Source of the DNA: an uncultured Bacteroidota bacterium
GTDB lineage: Bacteria; Bacteroidota; Bacteroidia; Chitinophagales; Chitinophagaceae
Direction of reading: 5' to 3'
Length of the DNA stretch: 64,000 nt
NCBI GenBank assembly: GCA_903837525.1
Contig: CAILUU010000005.1
Location: 27,648-91,647, forward strand
The notes under the pieces were generated by a model that saw nothing but the letters and a program-made list of their open reading frames with translations, ran no database searches and was not told the DNA's origin. Within the stretch, counting starts at the first letter, position 1. Each line of letters opens with the position of its first letter. The position numbers were made by a program, and so were the translations under genes. Of this stretch, positions 1 to 8,814 are shown one piece after another.

Positions 1-135
1 TACGATAAATGGTATTTAAAAGGATTAAATAACAGAGAAAATTTATCTGCTTTTTTAAATAAAATTCCCTGCAAAAGTGTTGATTGTATACTTAATAGTA
101 AAAATATACTAGTATGCACTACAACAAACGTTTAG
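1..135 (+). CDS. 3' end of an unidentified gene (partial, runs off the left edge)
   Basis: The frame starting at base 1 is open without a stop until TAG at 133-135, giving 44 residues of ordinary, coding-like composition (for example WYLKGLNNRENLSAFLNKIP). No start codon is seen inside the window, so this would be the C-terminus of a gene that begins to the left. It overlaps the first 22 bases of the next gene, which would be a tight but possible arrangement. I do not recognise the family; at this length chance openness cannot be excluded. Confidence 0.4.
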   Translation, partial: YDKWYLKGLNNRENLSAFLNKIPCKSVDCILNSKNILVCTTTNV

Positions 136-1136
136 GTATTCTTTTTTGTTTGCTTTTTCCCTTACAACTTTTTGCACAAGATATTACTGGTTTATGGAAA
201 GGAGTACTCTATAATGATACTACCCAAAAAACACTACGCTACGAAATTGCCATTAGCCAAAAAGGAAAAAAATTATATGGTTACAGTTATACCTTTTTTA
301 TTTACGAAGACAAAGTTTATCAAGGCTTAAAAAAAGTAAAAATTAAAAAGGTAGACGATAAAATTATTATTGAAGATGATGGATTAATTGCACATAACTA
401 CCCAATTCCACCAAATAAAAATATACGTCAATTAAATGTACTTACCCTACTTATAGAAGATAGTGTAATGAGAATGATAGGAGCGTTTTCAACGAATAGA
501 ACAAAAGAGTTTCATAGTTTAACAGGTAGTATAGAGGTAAAAAGAAAAAATGATTTTTACAAACAATCGGCCTTAATAGCACATTTAGAAGAATTAGGAT
601 TAGCTAAAAATTTATCCTTTATACAAGAGGAGGAAAAATTAGTTGCTTTATTAACTATACAAAATATAAAAATTGATACCGAAAAAAAAGAGGTTAAAAT
701 AGAAAACGCTACAACAACGAGTAACAACAAACAACAAATAGTCATTACTACGCCTTCCATAAAAAGTACTATTTTACCTGCGGCAGATGTGTTAAATAGA
801 AATATTGAAACCATACAATCGGTTTATTATAAAAGTGATAGTTTAGAAATAACCTTGTATGACAATGGCGAAGTAGATGGCGATACCGTTAGTGTACTTA
901 TAAACGGAACTATTATTATGCCAAAGGTTGGATTAAGTACTAATGCCGTTCGTAAAAAAATAAGTACGGCAAATACAGGAGATAGTATTCAATTAATAAT
1001 GTATGCCGAAACATTAGGAAATCTTCCTCCTAATACAGGTTTGCTAATTGTGTATGATGGTGCAGAGCGTTATGAAATACGTTTTAGTGGAGATCTGCAA
1101 AAAAGTAGTGCGATAGTTTTTAGGAGAAAGCAATAA
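114..1136 (+). CDS. Exported protein of unknown function
   Basis: A 340-residue protein that starts with a clear Sec signal peptide: a short basic n-region, a hydrophobic stretch and a cleavage-like LFAQ at about residue 22, so it should be exported to the periplasm or surface. The mature part is rich in Lys, Ile and Thr with alternating beta-strand-like segments. The N-terminal GLWKGVLY region (about 27-34) resembles the start of many small Bacteroidota beta-rich exported proteins, and the last 100 residues (VYYKSDSLEITLYDNGEVDGDTVSVLING) look like a beta-sandwich. No catalytic motif is visible. I do not assign a function. The start is fixed by the signal peptide. Confidence 0.8.
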   Translation: MHYNKRLGILFCLLFPLQLFAQDITGLWKGVLYNDTTQKTLRYEIAISQKGKKLYGYSYTFFIYEDKVYQGLKKVKIKKVDDKIIIEDDGLIAHNYPIPPNKNIRQLNVLTLLIEDSVMRMIGAFSTNRTKEFHSLTGSIEVKRKNDFYKQSALIAHLEELGLAKNLSFIQEEEKLVALLTIQNIKIDTEKKEVKIENATTTSNNKQQIVITTPSIKSTILPAADVLNRNIETIQSVYYKSDSLEITLYDNGEVDGDTVSVLINGTIIMPKVGLSTNAVRKKISTANTGDSIQLIMYAETLGNLPPNTGLLIVYDGAERYEIRFSGDLQKSSAIVFRRKQ

Positions 1137-1186
1137 GAGAGAACGCTGATGCTTATGATGATTAAGATTTGTTATGATTTTTATTT

Positions 1187-1216
1187 TGTCATTTCGACGA
1201 TAGGAGCAATCTATAG
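1187..1216 (+). repeat. Half copy of the TGTCATTTCGACGA dispersed repeat
   Basis: The bases TGTCATTTCGACGATAGGAG followed by caatctatag match the left arm of the two complete inverted-repeat elements at 53593-53670 and 57133-57203. Here the facing right arm is missing, so only a solo arm remains between the exported-protein gene and selD. Confidence 0.7.
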
Positions 1217-1270
1217 TTTACAAAAGCGTTAAAGTGTAATAAATCATTAGTACTCTAAATTTGCTTTTAG

Positions 1271-1278
1271 TACTTTTG
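1271..1278 (+). promoter_or_regulatory. Bacteroidota -7 box upstream of selD
   Basis: TACTTTTG fits the TAnnTTTG consensus and ends three bases before the ATG at 1282. No good TTTG -33 element is found at the usual spacing. The box favours the ATG at 1282 over the upstream in-frame TTG at 1261, and implies a very short or absent 5' leader. Confidence 0.5.
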
Positions 1279-1281
1279 AAT

Positions 1282-2334
1282 ATGGATGAAATTAAACTTA
1301 CCCAATTCTCTCATGGGGCAGGCTGTGGTTGCAAAATAGCACCACAAATATTAGAACAAATTTTACAGAGTAATAGTAGTTTTCCAAACGATAAAAAGTT
1401 GTTAGTTGGCAATAGCAGCAAAGACGATGCTGCTGTTTACGATTTAGGCAATGGTACCGCATTAATTAGCACTACCGATTTTTTTATGCCCATAGTTGAT
1501 GATGCTACCGACTTTGGAAAAATTGCTAGCGCTAATGCTATTAGCGATGTGTATGCTATGGGCGGTAAGCCATTATTAGCTGTTGCCATTTTAGGTTGGC
1601 CTGTAGAAAAATTACCTGTGGGGCTAGCACAAAAAGTTTTAGAAGGGGCAAGAGAAATTTGTTTACAAGCTGGTATTCCTTTGGCAGGGGGGCATAGTAT
1701 TGATAGTACCGAGCCTATTTTTGGGCTAGCTGTTACTGGCATTGTAAATATAAATAATTTAAAGCAAAATAATACCGCCAAGGAAGGCGACTATCTTTTT
1801 TTAACCAAGCCTATTGGCGTAGGCATTTTGGCTACAGCCCAAAAAAGAGGGTTGTTAAGTGACAAATTATTACAACTATTAACCACACAATTAACTTCGT
1901 TAAATAGTATTGGAGAGCAATTAGGAAAATTAAATAGTGTAACCGCAATAACAGATGTTACCGGCTTTGGCTTGCTTGGGCATTTAATTGAAATGGCTGA
2001 AGGAAGTAATTTAAGTGCAGAAATTTATTATAATAAGCTACCAATACTTGATGGCGCAACAGATTTTTTGAAGCAACGGATTGTACCCGATGCAACCTAC
2101 CGCAACTGGAATAGTTATAGCACAAAAGTAAGTTTTGATAAAGGCGTAAATGTACTAGAAGCCTTTAATTTATTACCCGACCCACAAACTAATGGAGGGT
2201 TATTAATTGCAGTTAACTCAACTAAAATAGAGGAAGTAAAAGAAAGATTTACTCAAAACGGGTTACAAAATTTTATTGAGCCTATTGGTCGTTTTATACG
2301 CAAAGAAGAAAAAGTTATTTTAGTTAGACAATAA
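1282..2334 (+). CDS. selD: Selenide, water dikinase SelD
   Basis: Makes selenophosphate from selenide and ATP, the selenium donor for selenocysteine and 2-selenouridine. The N-terminus [16 protein letters not shown] carries the catalytic Cys15 and Lys18, matching Cys17 and Lys20 of the E. coli enzyme; the catalytic position is Cys, not Sec. Further family segments are DDAAVYDLG (metal/ATP site), [10 protein letters not shown], and [11 protein letters not shown]. Length (350 residues) is normal for the family. The ATG at 1282 is chosen because it follows the promoter box and aligns with known N-termini. Its 3' end overlaps the converging dehydratase gene by 15 bases. No selA, selB, selC or selU is visible nearby. 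Confidence 0.95.
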   Translation: MDEIKLTQFSHGAGCGCKIAPQILEQILQSNSSFPNDKKLLVGNSSKDDAAVYDLGNGTALISTTDFFMPIVDDATDFGKIASANAISDVYAMGGKPLLAVAILGWPVEKLPVGLAQKVLEGAREICLQAGIPLAGGHSIDSTEPIFGLAVTGIVNINNLKQNNTAKEGDYLFLTKPIGVGILATAQKRGLLSDKLLQLLTTQLTSLNSIGEQLGKLNSVTAITDVTGFGLLGHLIEMAEGSNLSAEIYYNKLPILDGATDFLKQRIVPDATYRNWNSYSTKVSFDKGVNVLEAFNLLPDPQTNGGLLIAVNSTKIEEVKERFTQNGLQNFIEPIGRFIRKEEKVILVRQ

Positions 2335-2556
2335 CTTATCAATGTTTTCAGCTAGCTTTCTATCTTTAGCGGTAATAGTATTACCAGCATCATGGGTGCT
2401 TAGCCAAATTTCTACTTTATTGTAAACGTTTGTCCATAAAGGATGGTGGTCTGCTTTTTCAGCTTCTATAGCCACTCTTGTCATAAAAGCAAAAGCTTCG
2501 GGAAAGTTTTTAAATTCAAATTTTTTGTACAAGCTGTTATTTTCTTCTGTCCACAT
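2320..2556 (-). CDS. Pterin-4a-carbinolamine dehydratase
   Basis: A 78-residue protein of the PCD/DCoH family, which dehydrates 4a-hydroxytetrahydropterin formed by aromatic amino acid hydroxylases. The family core is visible: EKADHHPLW with the paired active-site histidines at about residues 37-38, then [18 protein letters not shown], including the third conserved histidine and the TxxD ending. The protein is slightly shorter than the usual 95-110 residues, lacking part of the N-terminal strand. It is the last gene of a leftward trio after the M28 peptidase and the IPExxxVDY protein, and its 3' end overlaps selD. No aromatic amino acid hydroxylase is in the window. Confidence 0.92.
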   Translation of the reverse strand: MWTEENNSLYKKFEFKNFPEAFAFMTRVAIEAEKADHHPLWTNVYNKVEIWLSTHDAGNTITAKDRKLAENIDKLLSN

Positions 2557-2594
2557 AATAAAATATTTATAGTGTAATTTTCTCCATCATAAGT

Positions 2595-2615
2595 TCCCCT
2601 GTAGAGGGCGGAGGG
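2595..2615. repeat. GC-rich palindromic repeat (AGGGG-TAGGGG family), degenerate copy
   Basis: TCCCCTgtagAGGGcggAGGG is an interrupted palindrome with a purine-rich tail, in the 60-base gap between two leftward genes. It resembles the copies at 3053-3075, 8738-8790 and 45120-45140. Confidence 0.4.
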
Positions 2616-2616
2616 T

Positions 2617-3051
2617 TTAAAGTATTAGGTGTTGCTTGTTTTTAATTTTTTCACTCGTTAGTTCATTTATCAATTGTACGCCAGCTAAAGATTTTATTGC
2701 TTGTATTAGTATTTTTAAATCTTCTGCCTGCACAACATCTCCTTTAATCAACCATAAAAAATCTAGGTGCTTAAACTCTGGCAATAAATATTCACCATCA
2801 AATTGGTTGTTGTATAAATAGTGGGTTAAAGAGGTTGATGGGACTTGATACTCATAAATAGAAAAAAAATATTTTCGTTGCTTTTTTTTAAGTTGAATTT
2901 CAATATCGTTATTTACTCTAAAGTTAAAGCCTAGTAATTGATTTAGTTGCCAACTAAATTGATAATCTTTAATAGGCGCTACAATACCCAGAAGTATGGC
3001 ATCTTCAAAAAACTCTTGAGCTAATGTTTCGTTATCAATTTTAAGTTTCAT
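2617..3051 (-). CDS. IPExxxVDY family protein
   Basis: A 144-residue protein without signal peptide or membrane segment. The segment LPEFKHLDFLWLIKGD at about residues 90-105 corresponds to the signature IPExxxVDY of this Bacteroidota-restricted family, here with Leu, Leu and Phe replacing Ile, Val and Tyr. The N-terminal half (QFSWQLNQLLGFNFRV) also fits the family. The molecular function is unknown. It lies between the M28 peptidase gene (56-base gap) and the dehydratase gene (60-base gap), all leftward, so they probably share a transcript; both gaps hold GC-rich palindromic repeats. Confidence 0.8.
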   Translation of the reverse strand: MKLKIDNETLAQEFFEDAILLGIVAPIKDYQFSWQLNQLLGFNFRVNNDIEIQLKKKQRKYFFSIYEYQVPSTSLTHYLYNNQFDGEYLLPEFKHLDFLWLIKGDVVQAEDLKILIQAIKSLAGVQLINELTSEKIKNKQHLIL

Positions 3052-3052
3052 A

Positions 3053-3075
3053 CCCCTAGCCCCTAAAGGGGAATT
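3053..3075. repeat. GC-rich palindromic repeat (AGGGG-TAGGGG family)
   Basis: The core CCCCTAAAGGGG (3060-3071) is a perfect palindrome and is flanked by CCCCTAG; read leftward it is CCCCTTTAGGGGCTAGGGG. It ends two bases from the start codon of the IPExxxVDY gene (3051), so it would lie in that gene's leader. Confidence 0.55.
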
Positions 3076-3107
3076 ATAATAAAATTAAGTGCACAATTTA
3101 TATCTTA

Positions 3108-4745
3108 TTAAAAAACAATATCAAACCACAACTCTTTATCCCCTCTTTTTACTTTTACTTTACTTGCTTCGCCTTTTTTAAACTTACCCAACGCACCCAT
3201 ATAGCCTTGTACATCTGTAAATTTAATATCGCCTAATTGCTCTACCACATCGCCTGTTTGTATGCCAACTTTTTGTGCAATTTTTCCATCGCTAACACCA
3301 TCTACTCTTACGCCACTTCCACTAAAGGTATAATCGGGCATTATGCCAAGTGTTACTTTAAAACTACTTTTTGCACTTGTTGCTGCTTCTCTAGTTTTTG
3401 TAAAAGTTAGTTTTTCTTTTTTATTTGTGGCTACTACAATATCATAAATGTAGTTTATAACTTTTAATTGGCCTGTGTAATTTATTTTATCTGCATCATC
3501 GCTTGGTTTATGATAATCGCTATGCACGCCAGTAAACAAAAATAATACAGGAATATCTTTTCTATAAAAACTAGTATGATCGCTTGGCCCAGTACCACTA
3601 CTATCAAACTTTATGGCAAAATAGTTATCTTTTGCATTAAGCATTTCACCCCAGGTTGGGGATGTGCCGTAGCCGCCAATATTTAATCCACGGGTACTAT
3701 CGTTTAGCCTACCTACCATATCTAAATTAATCATATAATTTGCGGTAGATAAATTTATGGTTGAATGTTCGGTAAAATATTTACTTCCATACAAACCCAG
3801 CTCCTCGCCGCTAAAGGCTATAAATAAATAATTGTATTTTTTTAGGTTTGCAGCTTTTATTAATTTACTCACTTCTATCATTGCTGAAGTACCACTAGCA
3901 TTATCATCTGCTCCATTATGTATAGCCGGCGTAGTGCCGGTAAATAATGAGTTATGATCTTCTCCAAAACCAAGATGATCGTAATGTGCTCCAATAATTA
4001 TGGTGTTAACTGCTCCGTTATCAATATACCCAATTACATTATGGCCGGTTCTAACTTTATTTCCAATGTCTATTTTAATTTTTATATCGTGTGTTATCGT
4101 TTCATCTTTAAAAAATTTATTGGCTATATTTTTTTGCACATAAACCACAGGTATGGTTGTAGTTTCTGTTTTTGCTTTAGCTTCAAATTTAAAATCGTCG
4201 TTAATGGTGCTAGTGTTGTAAACAATTAATCCGGTTGCGCCTTTTTCGGTTGCGCTACTTACTTTTGTTTTTAGGGCATCTTGTATATCAAAATGCGGAT
4301 TGTTTTTATTTTCCTCTAACACCTCATTTAAATTCCAAAAATGTAGGGTTCCTCTTTCTGGTAATGCAATGGCTGTAGCGGCTTCTACACTTTTATTTGG
4401 CGAAAACACAAATGGGAAATAGTCTTTATCCAATTGTAAATCGTTACCATCAATAATTAAATGCGTTGGTTTATTTACTTCTTTTCCTTCGTTTACTTCA
4501 AAAGCTTGTAAATAGGTGTTATTTTCTCCTTTAGCGGTTAACCCAGCTTTAGTAAATTCGCTGCTAATATATTCATACGCTAATTTTTCGCCATTGGTTC
4601 CTGTACGTCGCCCTTCTAACTTATCATCCGCTAAAAAGCTAATATGTTTTTGTAGATTAGTAAACACAACTTTATCTTTCTTTTTTAATTTTTGTGCTAC
4701 TGTAGTTTGTGCTAACAATACTAATAAAATGGTAATTCGTATCAT
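3108..4745 (-). CDS. M28 family zinc aminopeptidase with PA and PDZ domains
   Basis: Exported 545-residue metallopeptidase. A signal peptide ends near TTVAQ (residue 18). A PA (protease-associated) domain spans about 130-215, and the M28 catalytic domain about 235-440. The expected two-zinc ligands are present: His254 in AHYDHLG, Asp280 in GADDN, Glu314-Glu315 in SGEELG, Asp342 in INLDMVGR, and the late His in HSDYHKPSDD. A C-terminal PDZ-like domain (about 455-545, GVRVDGVSDGKIAQKVGIQTGD) probably recruits substrate or regulates access. Such proteins trim peptides in the periplasm or at the surface. It is the first gene of a leftward trio and is divergent from feoB, with a -7/-33 pair upstream. 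Confidence 0.93.
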   Translation of the reverse strand: MIRITILLVLLAQTTVAQKLKKKDKVVFTNLQKHISFLADDKLEGRRTGTNGEKLAYEYISSEFTKAGLTAKGENNTYLQAFEVNEGKEVNKPTHLIIDGNDLQLDKDYFPFVFSPNKSVEAATAIALPERGTLHFWNLNEVLEENKNNPHFDIQDALKTKVSSATEKGATGLIVYNTSTINDDFKFEAKAKTETTTIPVVYVQKNIANKFFKDETITHDIKIKIDIGNKVRTGHNVIGYIDNGAVNTIIIGAHYDHLGFGEDHNSLFTGTTPAIHNGADDNASGTSAMIEVSKLIKAANLKKYNYLFIAFSGEELGLYGSKYFTEHSTINLSTANYMINLDMVGRLNDSTRGLNIGGYGTSPTWGEMLNAKDNYFAIKFDSSGTGPSDHTSFYRKDIPVLFLFTGVHSDYHKPSDDADKINYTGQLKVINYIYDIVVATNKKEKLTFTKTREAATSAKSSFKVTLGIMPDYTFSGSGVRVDGVSDGKIAQKVGIQTGDVVEQLGDIKFTDVQGYMGALGKFKKGEASKVKVKRGDKELWFDIVF

Positions 4746-4768
4746 ATGTATAAAATAAATTTAAAGTA

Positions 4769-4803
4769 CAAAGTTACCAATGCTTAGGGCTACTAATGCC
4801 AAA
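4769..4803 (-). promoter_or_regulatory. Promoter of the M28 peptidase operon
   Basis: On the minus strand a -33-like TTTG (4800-4803) is followed after 23 bases by TAACTTTG (4769-4776), which fits the Bacteroidota TAnnTTTG box. It lies 23 bases upstream of the start codon at 4745 and faces away from feoB. Confidence 0.5.
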
Positions 4804-4875
4804 TTAATGTAAAATTTGTTTCGCAATGTATAACCCTAGTTTCTTAATTCGTAAAAAACAATCACAAACAAGCAT

Positions 4876-4883
4876 TATTTTTG
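4876..4883 (+). promoter_or_regulatory. Bacteroidota -7 box upstream of feoB
   Basis: TATTTTTG ends four bases before the TTG start at 4888. No clear -33 element is seen. The position supports the TTG start and suggests an almost leaderless mRNA. Confidence 0.45.
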
Positions 4884-4887
4884 AGTA

Positions 4888-7002
4888 TTGGCAAAACAGT
4901 TAAATATAGCATTGGTTGGTAACCCTAATAGTGGTAAAAGTTCATTATTTAATGAGTTAACGGGTTTAAATCAAAAAGTTGGAAATTTTCCTGGAGTAAC
5001 AGTGGATAAAAAAACAGGGGTTTGCAAAATTAATCAAGACCTTACTGTAAATTTTATTGATTTGCCGGGCACCTACAGCCTATACCCTAAACGTAGCGAT
5101 GAGTGGGTGGCGTATAAGGTTTTATTAAATCAAGACAAAGATGTAAAACCCTATATGGTTTTACTAGTTGCCGATGCCAGTAATTTAAAACGTAACCTTT
5201 TATTTTGCTCTCAAATTATAGATTTAAAAATACCCGTTGTTGTTGCCTTAACTATGATGGATTTAGCAAAACAAAAGGGCACACAAATAGATATTGCTGG
5301 GCTTGAAAGAGAGTTGGGTGTTTCAATTGTGCCGGTAAATCCTCGTAAAAATAAAGGCATACCACAACTTAAAAAGGCTATTGAAATAGCCCATCAAAAT
5401 TTACATATTGCTCCCTATAAAGATTTTATTAATAGCCAAACATTGGCTGGTGAGTCTATTGCAGCTATACAAAACTATTTACCCAATTTAAGTAAATACA
5501 CAGCTATTCATTACTTAATAAATCACGAAAATTTTTTATTAGATAAAAATACACAGGATGCTATTGAGCAAATTGAAATTGATACAAAATTTAATCCGAC
5601 AAAAACACAGGCAGAAGAAATAATGCAACGGTATAGTCGCATTAAACATATAATGCAACAAACTGTTGTGGAAAGCGATCCTTTACAAAAAGCATTACTT
5701 ACCGAAAAATTAGATACTATTTTACTCCATCGTACCTGGGGATATTTAATTTTAGTAGCAGTGCTTTTTATTTTATTTCAAAGTGTATTTTTTTTAGCAC
5801 AATTTCCAATGGATTGGATTGATGGTGGTTTTAGTAAAATGAGCCTTTGGCTTACAACTGTTTTGCCAGCCGGATGGTTTATCGATTTATTTATTAATGG
5901 AATTTTAGCAGGGTTAAGTGGCATACTTGTTTTTGTGCCACAAATAATGATTTTATTTGGCCTAATAACCATTTTAGAAGATACTGGCTACATGGCAAGA
6001 ATAAGTTTTTTAAGCGATAAACTTATGCGTAAAGTTGGGCTTAATGGTAAAAGTGTTATGCCTATGATAAGTGGTTATGCTTGTGCAGTACCAGCTATTA
6101 TGAGTGCAAGAAATATTGAAAATAAAAAAGAACGACTGCTTACTATTTTAATAACTCCATTAATGAGTTGTAGTGCCAGACTACCCGTTTACACAATTTT
6201 AATTGCGTTAGTTATTCCATCAAAATTTTATTTGGGGTTTATAAGTTTACAAGGCATGGTAATGATGTTGTTGTATTTATTTAGCACTTTTATTGCCCTG
6301 CTTGTTTCTTATATTTTAAAGTGGTTTATTAAAAGTACCGAACGTAGTTATTTTATTTTGGAATTACCTATGTACCGTAATCCTCGTTGGAAAAATGCTT
6401 TACAAACAATGCTTGAAAAAGCAAAGATATTTGTGTTTGATGCTGGTAAAGTAATCATGATAATAAGCATACTACTTTGGGGATTAAGTACCTATGGCCC
6501 AAAAAATAAAATGGCTGCTGTAACAACAACATACGATGCATTAGTTAGCCAAAACCCTACCCAAGCCGCTGTGTTTAATAAACAACGTAATACTGCTTTG
6601 TTAGAAAATTCATACGCAGGAATTTTAGGTAAAACCATTGAGCCTGCAATAAAACCATTAGGGTACGATTGGAAGATTGGTATTGCCCTTGTAACCTCAT
6701 TTGCAGCCAGAGAAGTTTTTGTAGGCACAATGGCAACTTTATACAGCGTTGGCGAAGAGGCTAATGATAATACCTTAAAACAAAAAATGGCTGCAGCTAT
6801 AAAAAGCGATGGCAGTAAAGTATACAGCCTTGCCACAGGTTTATCGTTAATGATATTTTATATGCTTGCCATGCAATGTATGAGCACACTTGCCATTGTA
6901 AAACGAGAAACTAAAACTTGGAAATGGCCTATTTTTCAATTGGTATATATGACCGGGTTGGCGTATTTATTGAGTTGGATGGTGTATACTATTTTTAAAT
7001 AA
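4888..7002 (+). CDS. feoB: Ferrous iron transporter FeoB
   Basis: Inner-membrane Fe(II) importer with a cytoplasmic G domain. The G domain (about 1-165) shows G1 GNPNSGKSS, the switch region NFPGVTV, G3 DLPGTYSL and a G4-like MMDLAKQKG. The membrane part (about 285-704) contains the two conserved gate regions, GYACAVPAIMSARN and the TPLMSCSARLPVY segment. Length (704 residues) is typical. The start is TTG, supported by the TATTTTTG box just upstream and by the family N-terminus. No feoA-like small SH3 gene precedes it: the upstream neighbour is a divergent peptidase, so FeoA, if present, is elsewhere. A terminator hairpin follows at 7050-7078. Confidence 0.96.
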   Translation: MAKQLNIALVGNPNSGKSSLFNELTGLNQKVGNFPGVTVDKKTGVCKINQDLTVNFIDLPGTYSLYPKRSDEWVAYKVLLNQDKDVKPYMVLLVADASNLKRNLLFCSQIIDLKIPVVVALTMMDLAKQKGTQIDIAGLERELGVSIVPVNPRKNKGIPQLKKAIEIAHQNLHIAPYKDFINSQTLAGESIAAIQNYLPNLSKYTAIHYLINHENFLLDKNTQDAIEQIEIDTKFNPTKTQAEEIMQRYSRIKHIMQQTVVESDPLQKALLTEKLDTILLHRTWGYLILVAVLFILFQSVFFLAQFPMDWIDGGFSKMSLWLTTVLPAGWFIDLFINGILAGLSGILVFVPQIMILFGLITILEDTGYMARISFLSDKLMRKVGLNGKSVMPMISGYACAVPAIMSARNIENKKERLLTILITPLMSCSARLPVYTILIALVIPSKFYLGFISLQGMVMMLLYLFSTFIALLVSYILKWFIKSTERSYFILELPMYRNPRWKNALQTMLEKAKIFVFDAGKVIMIISILLWGLSTYGPKNKMAAVTTTYDALVSQNPTQAAVFNKQRNTALLENSYAGILGKTIEPAIKPLGYDWKIGIALVTSFAAREVFVGTMATLYSVGEEANDNTLKQKMAAAIKSDGSKVYSLATGLSLMIFYMLAMQCMSTLAIVKRETKTWKWPIFQLVYMTGLAYLLSWMVYTIFK

Positions 7003-7005
7003 TTA

Positions 7006-7029
7006 ACCGCTAAGGCACAAAGACGCTAA
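7006..7029. repeat. Dispersed repeat fragment CCGCTAAGGCACAAAGACGC
   Basis: The segment after feoB shares CCGCTAAGGCACAA with 62040-62053, after the LysE gene. Both follow the 3' end of a gene. Similar CGCAAAGGCACAAAGACGC phrases recur in Bacteroidota genomes from general knowledge; their function is not known. Confidence 0.45.
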
Positions 7030-7049
7030 GTTGAAGTTGAAACCAACAT

Positions 7050-7078
7050 AGTGCTGCCTTTTTGGGCGGCACTTTTAT
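7050..7078 (+). terminator. Intrinsic terminator after feoB
   Basis: AGTGCTGCC (7050-7058) pairs with GGCGGCACT (7065-7073), nine pairs with one T-G wobble and a six-base loop, followed by a short T run. It lies 47 bases after the feoB stop and before the gcvT promoter. Confidence 0.65.
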
Positions 7079-7129
7079 AAGCGTTACTACCCATACAATA
7101 CCACAAACGCCCATAAAACATTAATCCCT

Positions 7130-7137
7130 TAAATTTG
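7130..7137 (+). promoter_or_regulatory. Bacteroidota -7 box upstream of gcvT
   Basis: TAAATTTG matches TAnnTTTG and lies 32 bases before the gcvT start, downstream of the feoB terminator. A clear -33 element was not found. Confidence 0.4.
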
Positions 7138-7169
7138 TATTCGCAAAAACTTATCATCAAATTAATAAA

Positions 7170-8255
7170 ATGCAAAATACACCCTTTACACACAAACACA
7201 TTGCGCTTGGTGCAAAAATGGCCGAATTTGCTGGTTACAACATGCCAATTTCCTACACAGGCATTAACGATGAGCATGCTGCTGTGCGTAACAATGCAGG
7301 CGTATTTGATGTAAGCCATATGGGAGAGTTTATTTTAAAGGGCGAAAACGCTTTAGACTTAATACAACGAGTAACAAGTAATGATGCAGCTAAATTAAAA
7401 AATGGTGACGCACAGTATAGTTGCTTACCCAATAAAGATGGTGGTATTGTAGATGATTTATTGGTGTATTGCATACAAGAAAACAACACCTATATGCTAG
7501 TAGTAAATGCTAGCAATATAGAAAAAGATTGGAATTGGATTAGCAGCTTTAATGATAAAGGTGTAGAGATGCACAACATTAGTGATAAAACTTGTTTGCT
7601 TGCCATACAAGGTCCAAATGCAACAAAAATTTTGCAAAGCCTTACCAAAATGGATATAATGAATTTAAAATACTATACGTTTACTAAAGGCAAATTTGCT
7701 GGTGTAGAAAATGTTTTAGTAAGTGCAACAGGTTACACCGGAAGCGGTGGTGTAGAAATTTATTTTGAACACGAAAACGATAATGCTAATAAAATTTGGG
7801 ATGCTATTTTTGAAGCTGGTAAAGCAAGTGGCTTAAAAGCAATTGGCTTAGGTGCAAGAGATACCCTTAGATTAGAAATGGGTTTTTGCCTTTATGGAAA
7901 TGATATAAATGACACTACAAGCCCTTTAGAAGCTGGATTAGGTTGGATAACTAAATTTACCAAAGCCTTTACCAACAGTTCCTATTTTGAAAAACAAAAA
8001 GCAGAAGGTGTTACTAAAAAATTAGTAGGTTTTGAAATGATTGAAAAAGGTATCGCAAGGCATGATTATGAAATTAAAGATGCAAGTGGAAATGCCATTG
8101 GAGTTGTAACCTCTGGTACGCAAGCCCCTAGCTTAAATAAAGCAATTGGTATGGGCTATGTAACCAAAGCTACTGCAGCTATTGATACCGAAATTTTTAT
8201 AGCCGTAAGAGATAGATTATTAAAAGCTAAAGTAGTAAAAGTACCTTTTGTATAA
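7170..8255 (+). CDS. gcvT: Glycine cleavage system T protein (aminomethyltransferase)
   Basis: Transfers the methylene group from the aminomethyl-lipoyl H protein to tetrahydrofolate, releasing ammonia. The 361-residue sequence begins [27 protein letters not shown] and contains the folate-binding family segments [10 protein letters not shown] (about 46-55), the [11 protein letters not shown] stretch, ALQGPNA-like [21 protein letters not shown] and [21 protein letters not shown] (about 227-247). All are normal for GcvT. gcvP and gcvH are not in the window. The stop codon overlaps the start of the following SRPBCC gene (TAATG), which suggests translational coupling. Confidence 0.96.
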   Translation: MQNTPFTHKHIALGAKMAEFAGYNMPISYTGINDEHAAVRNNAGVFDVSHMGEFILKGENALDLIQRVTSNDAAKLKNGDAQYSCLPNKDGGIVDDLLVYCIQENNTYMLVVNASNIEKDWNWISSFNDKGVEMHNISDKTCLLAIQGPNATKILQSLTKMDIMNLKYYTFTKGKFAGVENVLVSATGYTGSGGVEIYFEHENDNANKIWDAIFEAGKASGLKAIGLGARDTLRLEMGFCLYGNDINDTTSPLEAGLGWITKFTKAFTNSSYFEKQKAEGVTKKLVGFEMIEKGIARHDYEIKDASGNAIGVVTSGTQAPSLNKAIGMGYVTKATAAIDTEIFIAVRDRLLKAKVVKVPFV

Positions 8256-8728
8256 TGTGTACCATTCACCTAACTACATTTATTGCTGCACCTATTGAAC
8301 GTGTTTTTGATTTAAGCAGAAGTATAAGCCTACATAAAATATCTTCAGCTCATACCAATAAAGAGGCTATTGGTGGTATTACATCTGGCTTAATAAATAA
8401 AAACGAAACCGTTACGTGGAGGGCAAAACATCTTTTTAAAATAAGATATTTTACCACCCGCATTTCGGAGATGCAAACGCCAAATTTTTTTATTGATGAA
8501 ATGCAAAAAGGCGATTTTAAAAGCCTAAAGCATGAGCATCATTTTAAAAAAATAGATAACGGCACAATAATGATTGACATCCTTAATTTTGAAAGTCCTT
8601 ATGGTATAATTGGAAAATGGTTTAATAAAATATACCTAAAAAATTTATTGCAAAAACTTATTGTTCAACGCAATATTGTTATAAAAGATTATGCCGAAAC
8701 GGGCAAGTGGAAGGCCCTATTGAATTAA
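8255..8728 (+). CDS. SRPBCC-fold (START/Bet v1-like) protein
   Basis: A 157-residue cytosolic protein with the usual SRPBCC opening, HLTTFIAAPIERVFDLSRSI, a beta strand followed by the first helix of the ligand-binding cavity. The middle segment ETVTWRAKHLFKIRYFTTRISEM and the late FESPYGIIGKWFNKIYLKNLLQKLIVQRN are typical of the cyclase/dehydrase-like CDC-type branch that binds hydrophobic ligands. The specific ligand cannot be told. Its ATG overlaps the gcvT stop in TAATG, so both are probably made from one mRNA. Functional link with glycine cleavage is not obvious. Confidence 0.85.
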   Translation: MCTIHLTTFIAAPIERVFDLSRSISLHKISSAHTNKEAIGGITSGLINKNETVTWRAKHLFKIRYFTTRISEMQTPNFFIDEMQKGDFKSLKHEHHFKKIDNGTIMIDILNFESPYGIIGKWFNKIYLKNLLQKLIVQRNIVIKDYAETGKWKALLN

Positions 8729-8737
8729 TACACAAAT

Positions 8738-8790
8738 TCCCTCTCCTTTGTAGAACACTCCGATGCTTCCGTAGGAGAGGGATTGGGGTG
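8738..8790. repeat. Palindromic repeat with G-rich tail between SRPBCC and radical SAM genes
   Basis: TCCCTCTCCT (8738-8747) and AGGAGAGGGA (8773-8782) form a perfect ten-base inverted repeat with a 25-base loop, followed by the tail TTGGGGTG. A possible -33 TTG of the next gene (8783-8785) lies inside the tail. Confidence 0.7.
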
Positions 8791-8810
8791 AAGTTTCTGT
8801 CCTATCTTTG
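8783..8810 (+). promoter_or_regulatory. Promoter of the B12-binding radical SAM gene
   Basis: A TTG (8783-8785), 17 bases, then TATCTTTG (8803-8810) fit the Bacteroidota -33/-7 pattern. The box ends four bases before the ATG at 8815, which supports that start. Confidence 0.5.
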
Positions 8811-8814
8811 CCCC

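Noticed and set aside
1282-2334. Possible selenocysteine in SelD
   Set aside because: The catalytic position is encoded by a normal cysteine codon; there is no in-frame TGA.
7026-7319. Leftward 97-codon ORF across the feoB-gcvT gap
   Set aside because: It overlaps the gcvT start antisense, contains the feoB terminator hairpin, and its cysteine-rich translation has no family character.
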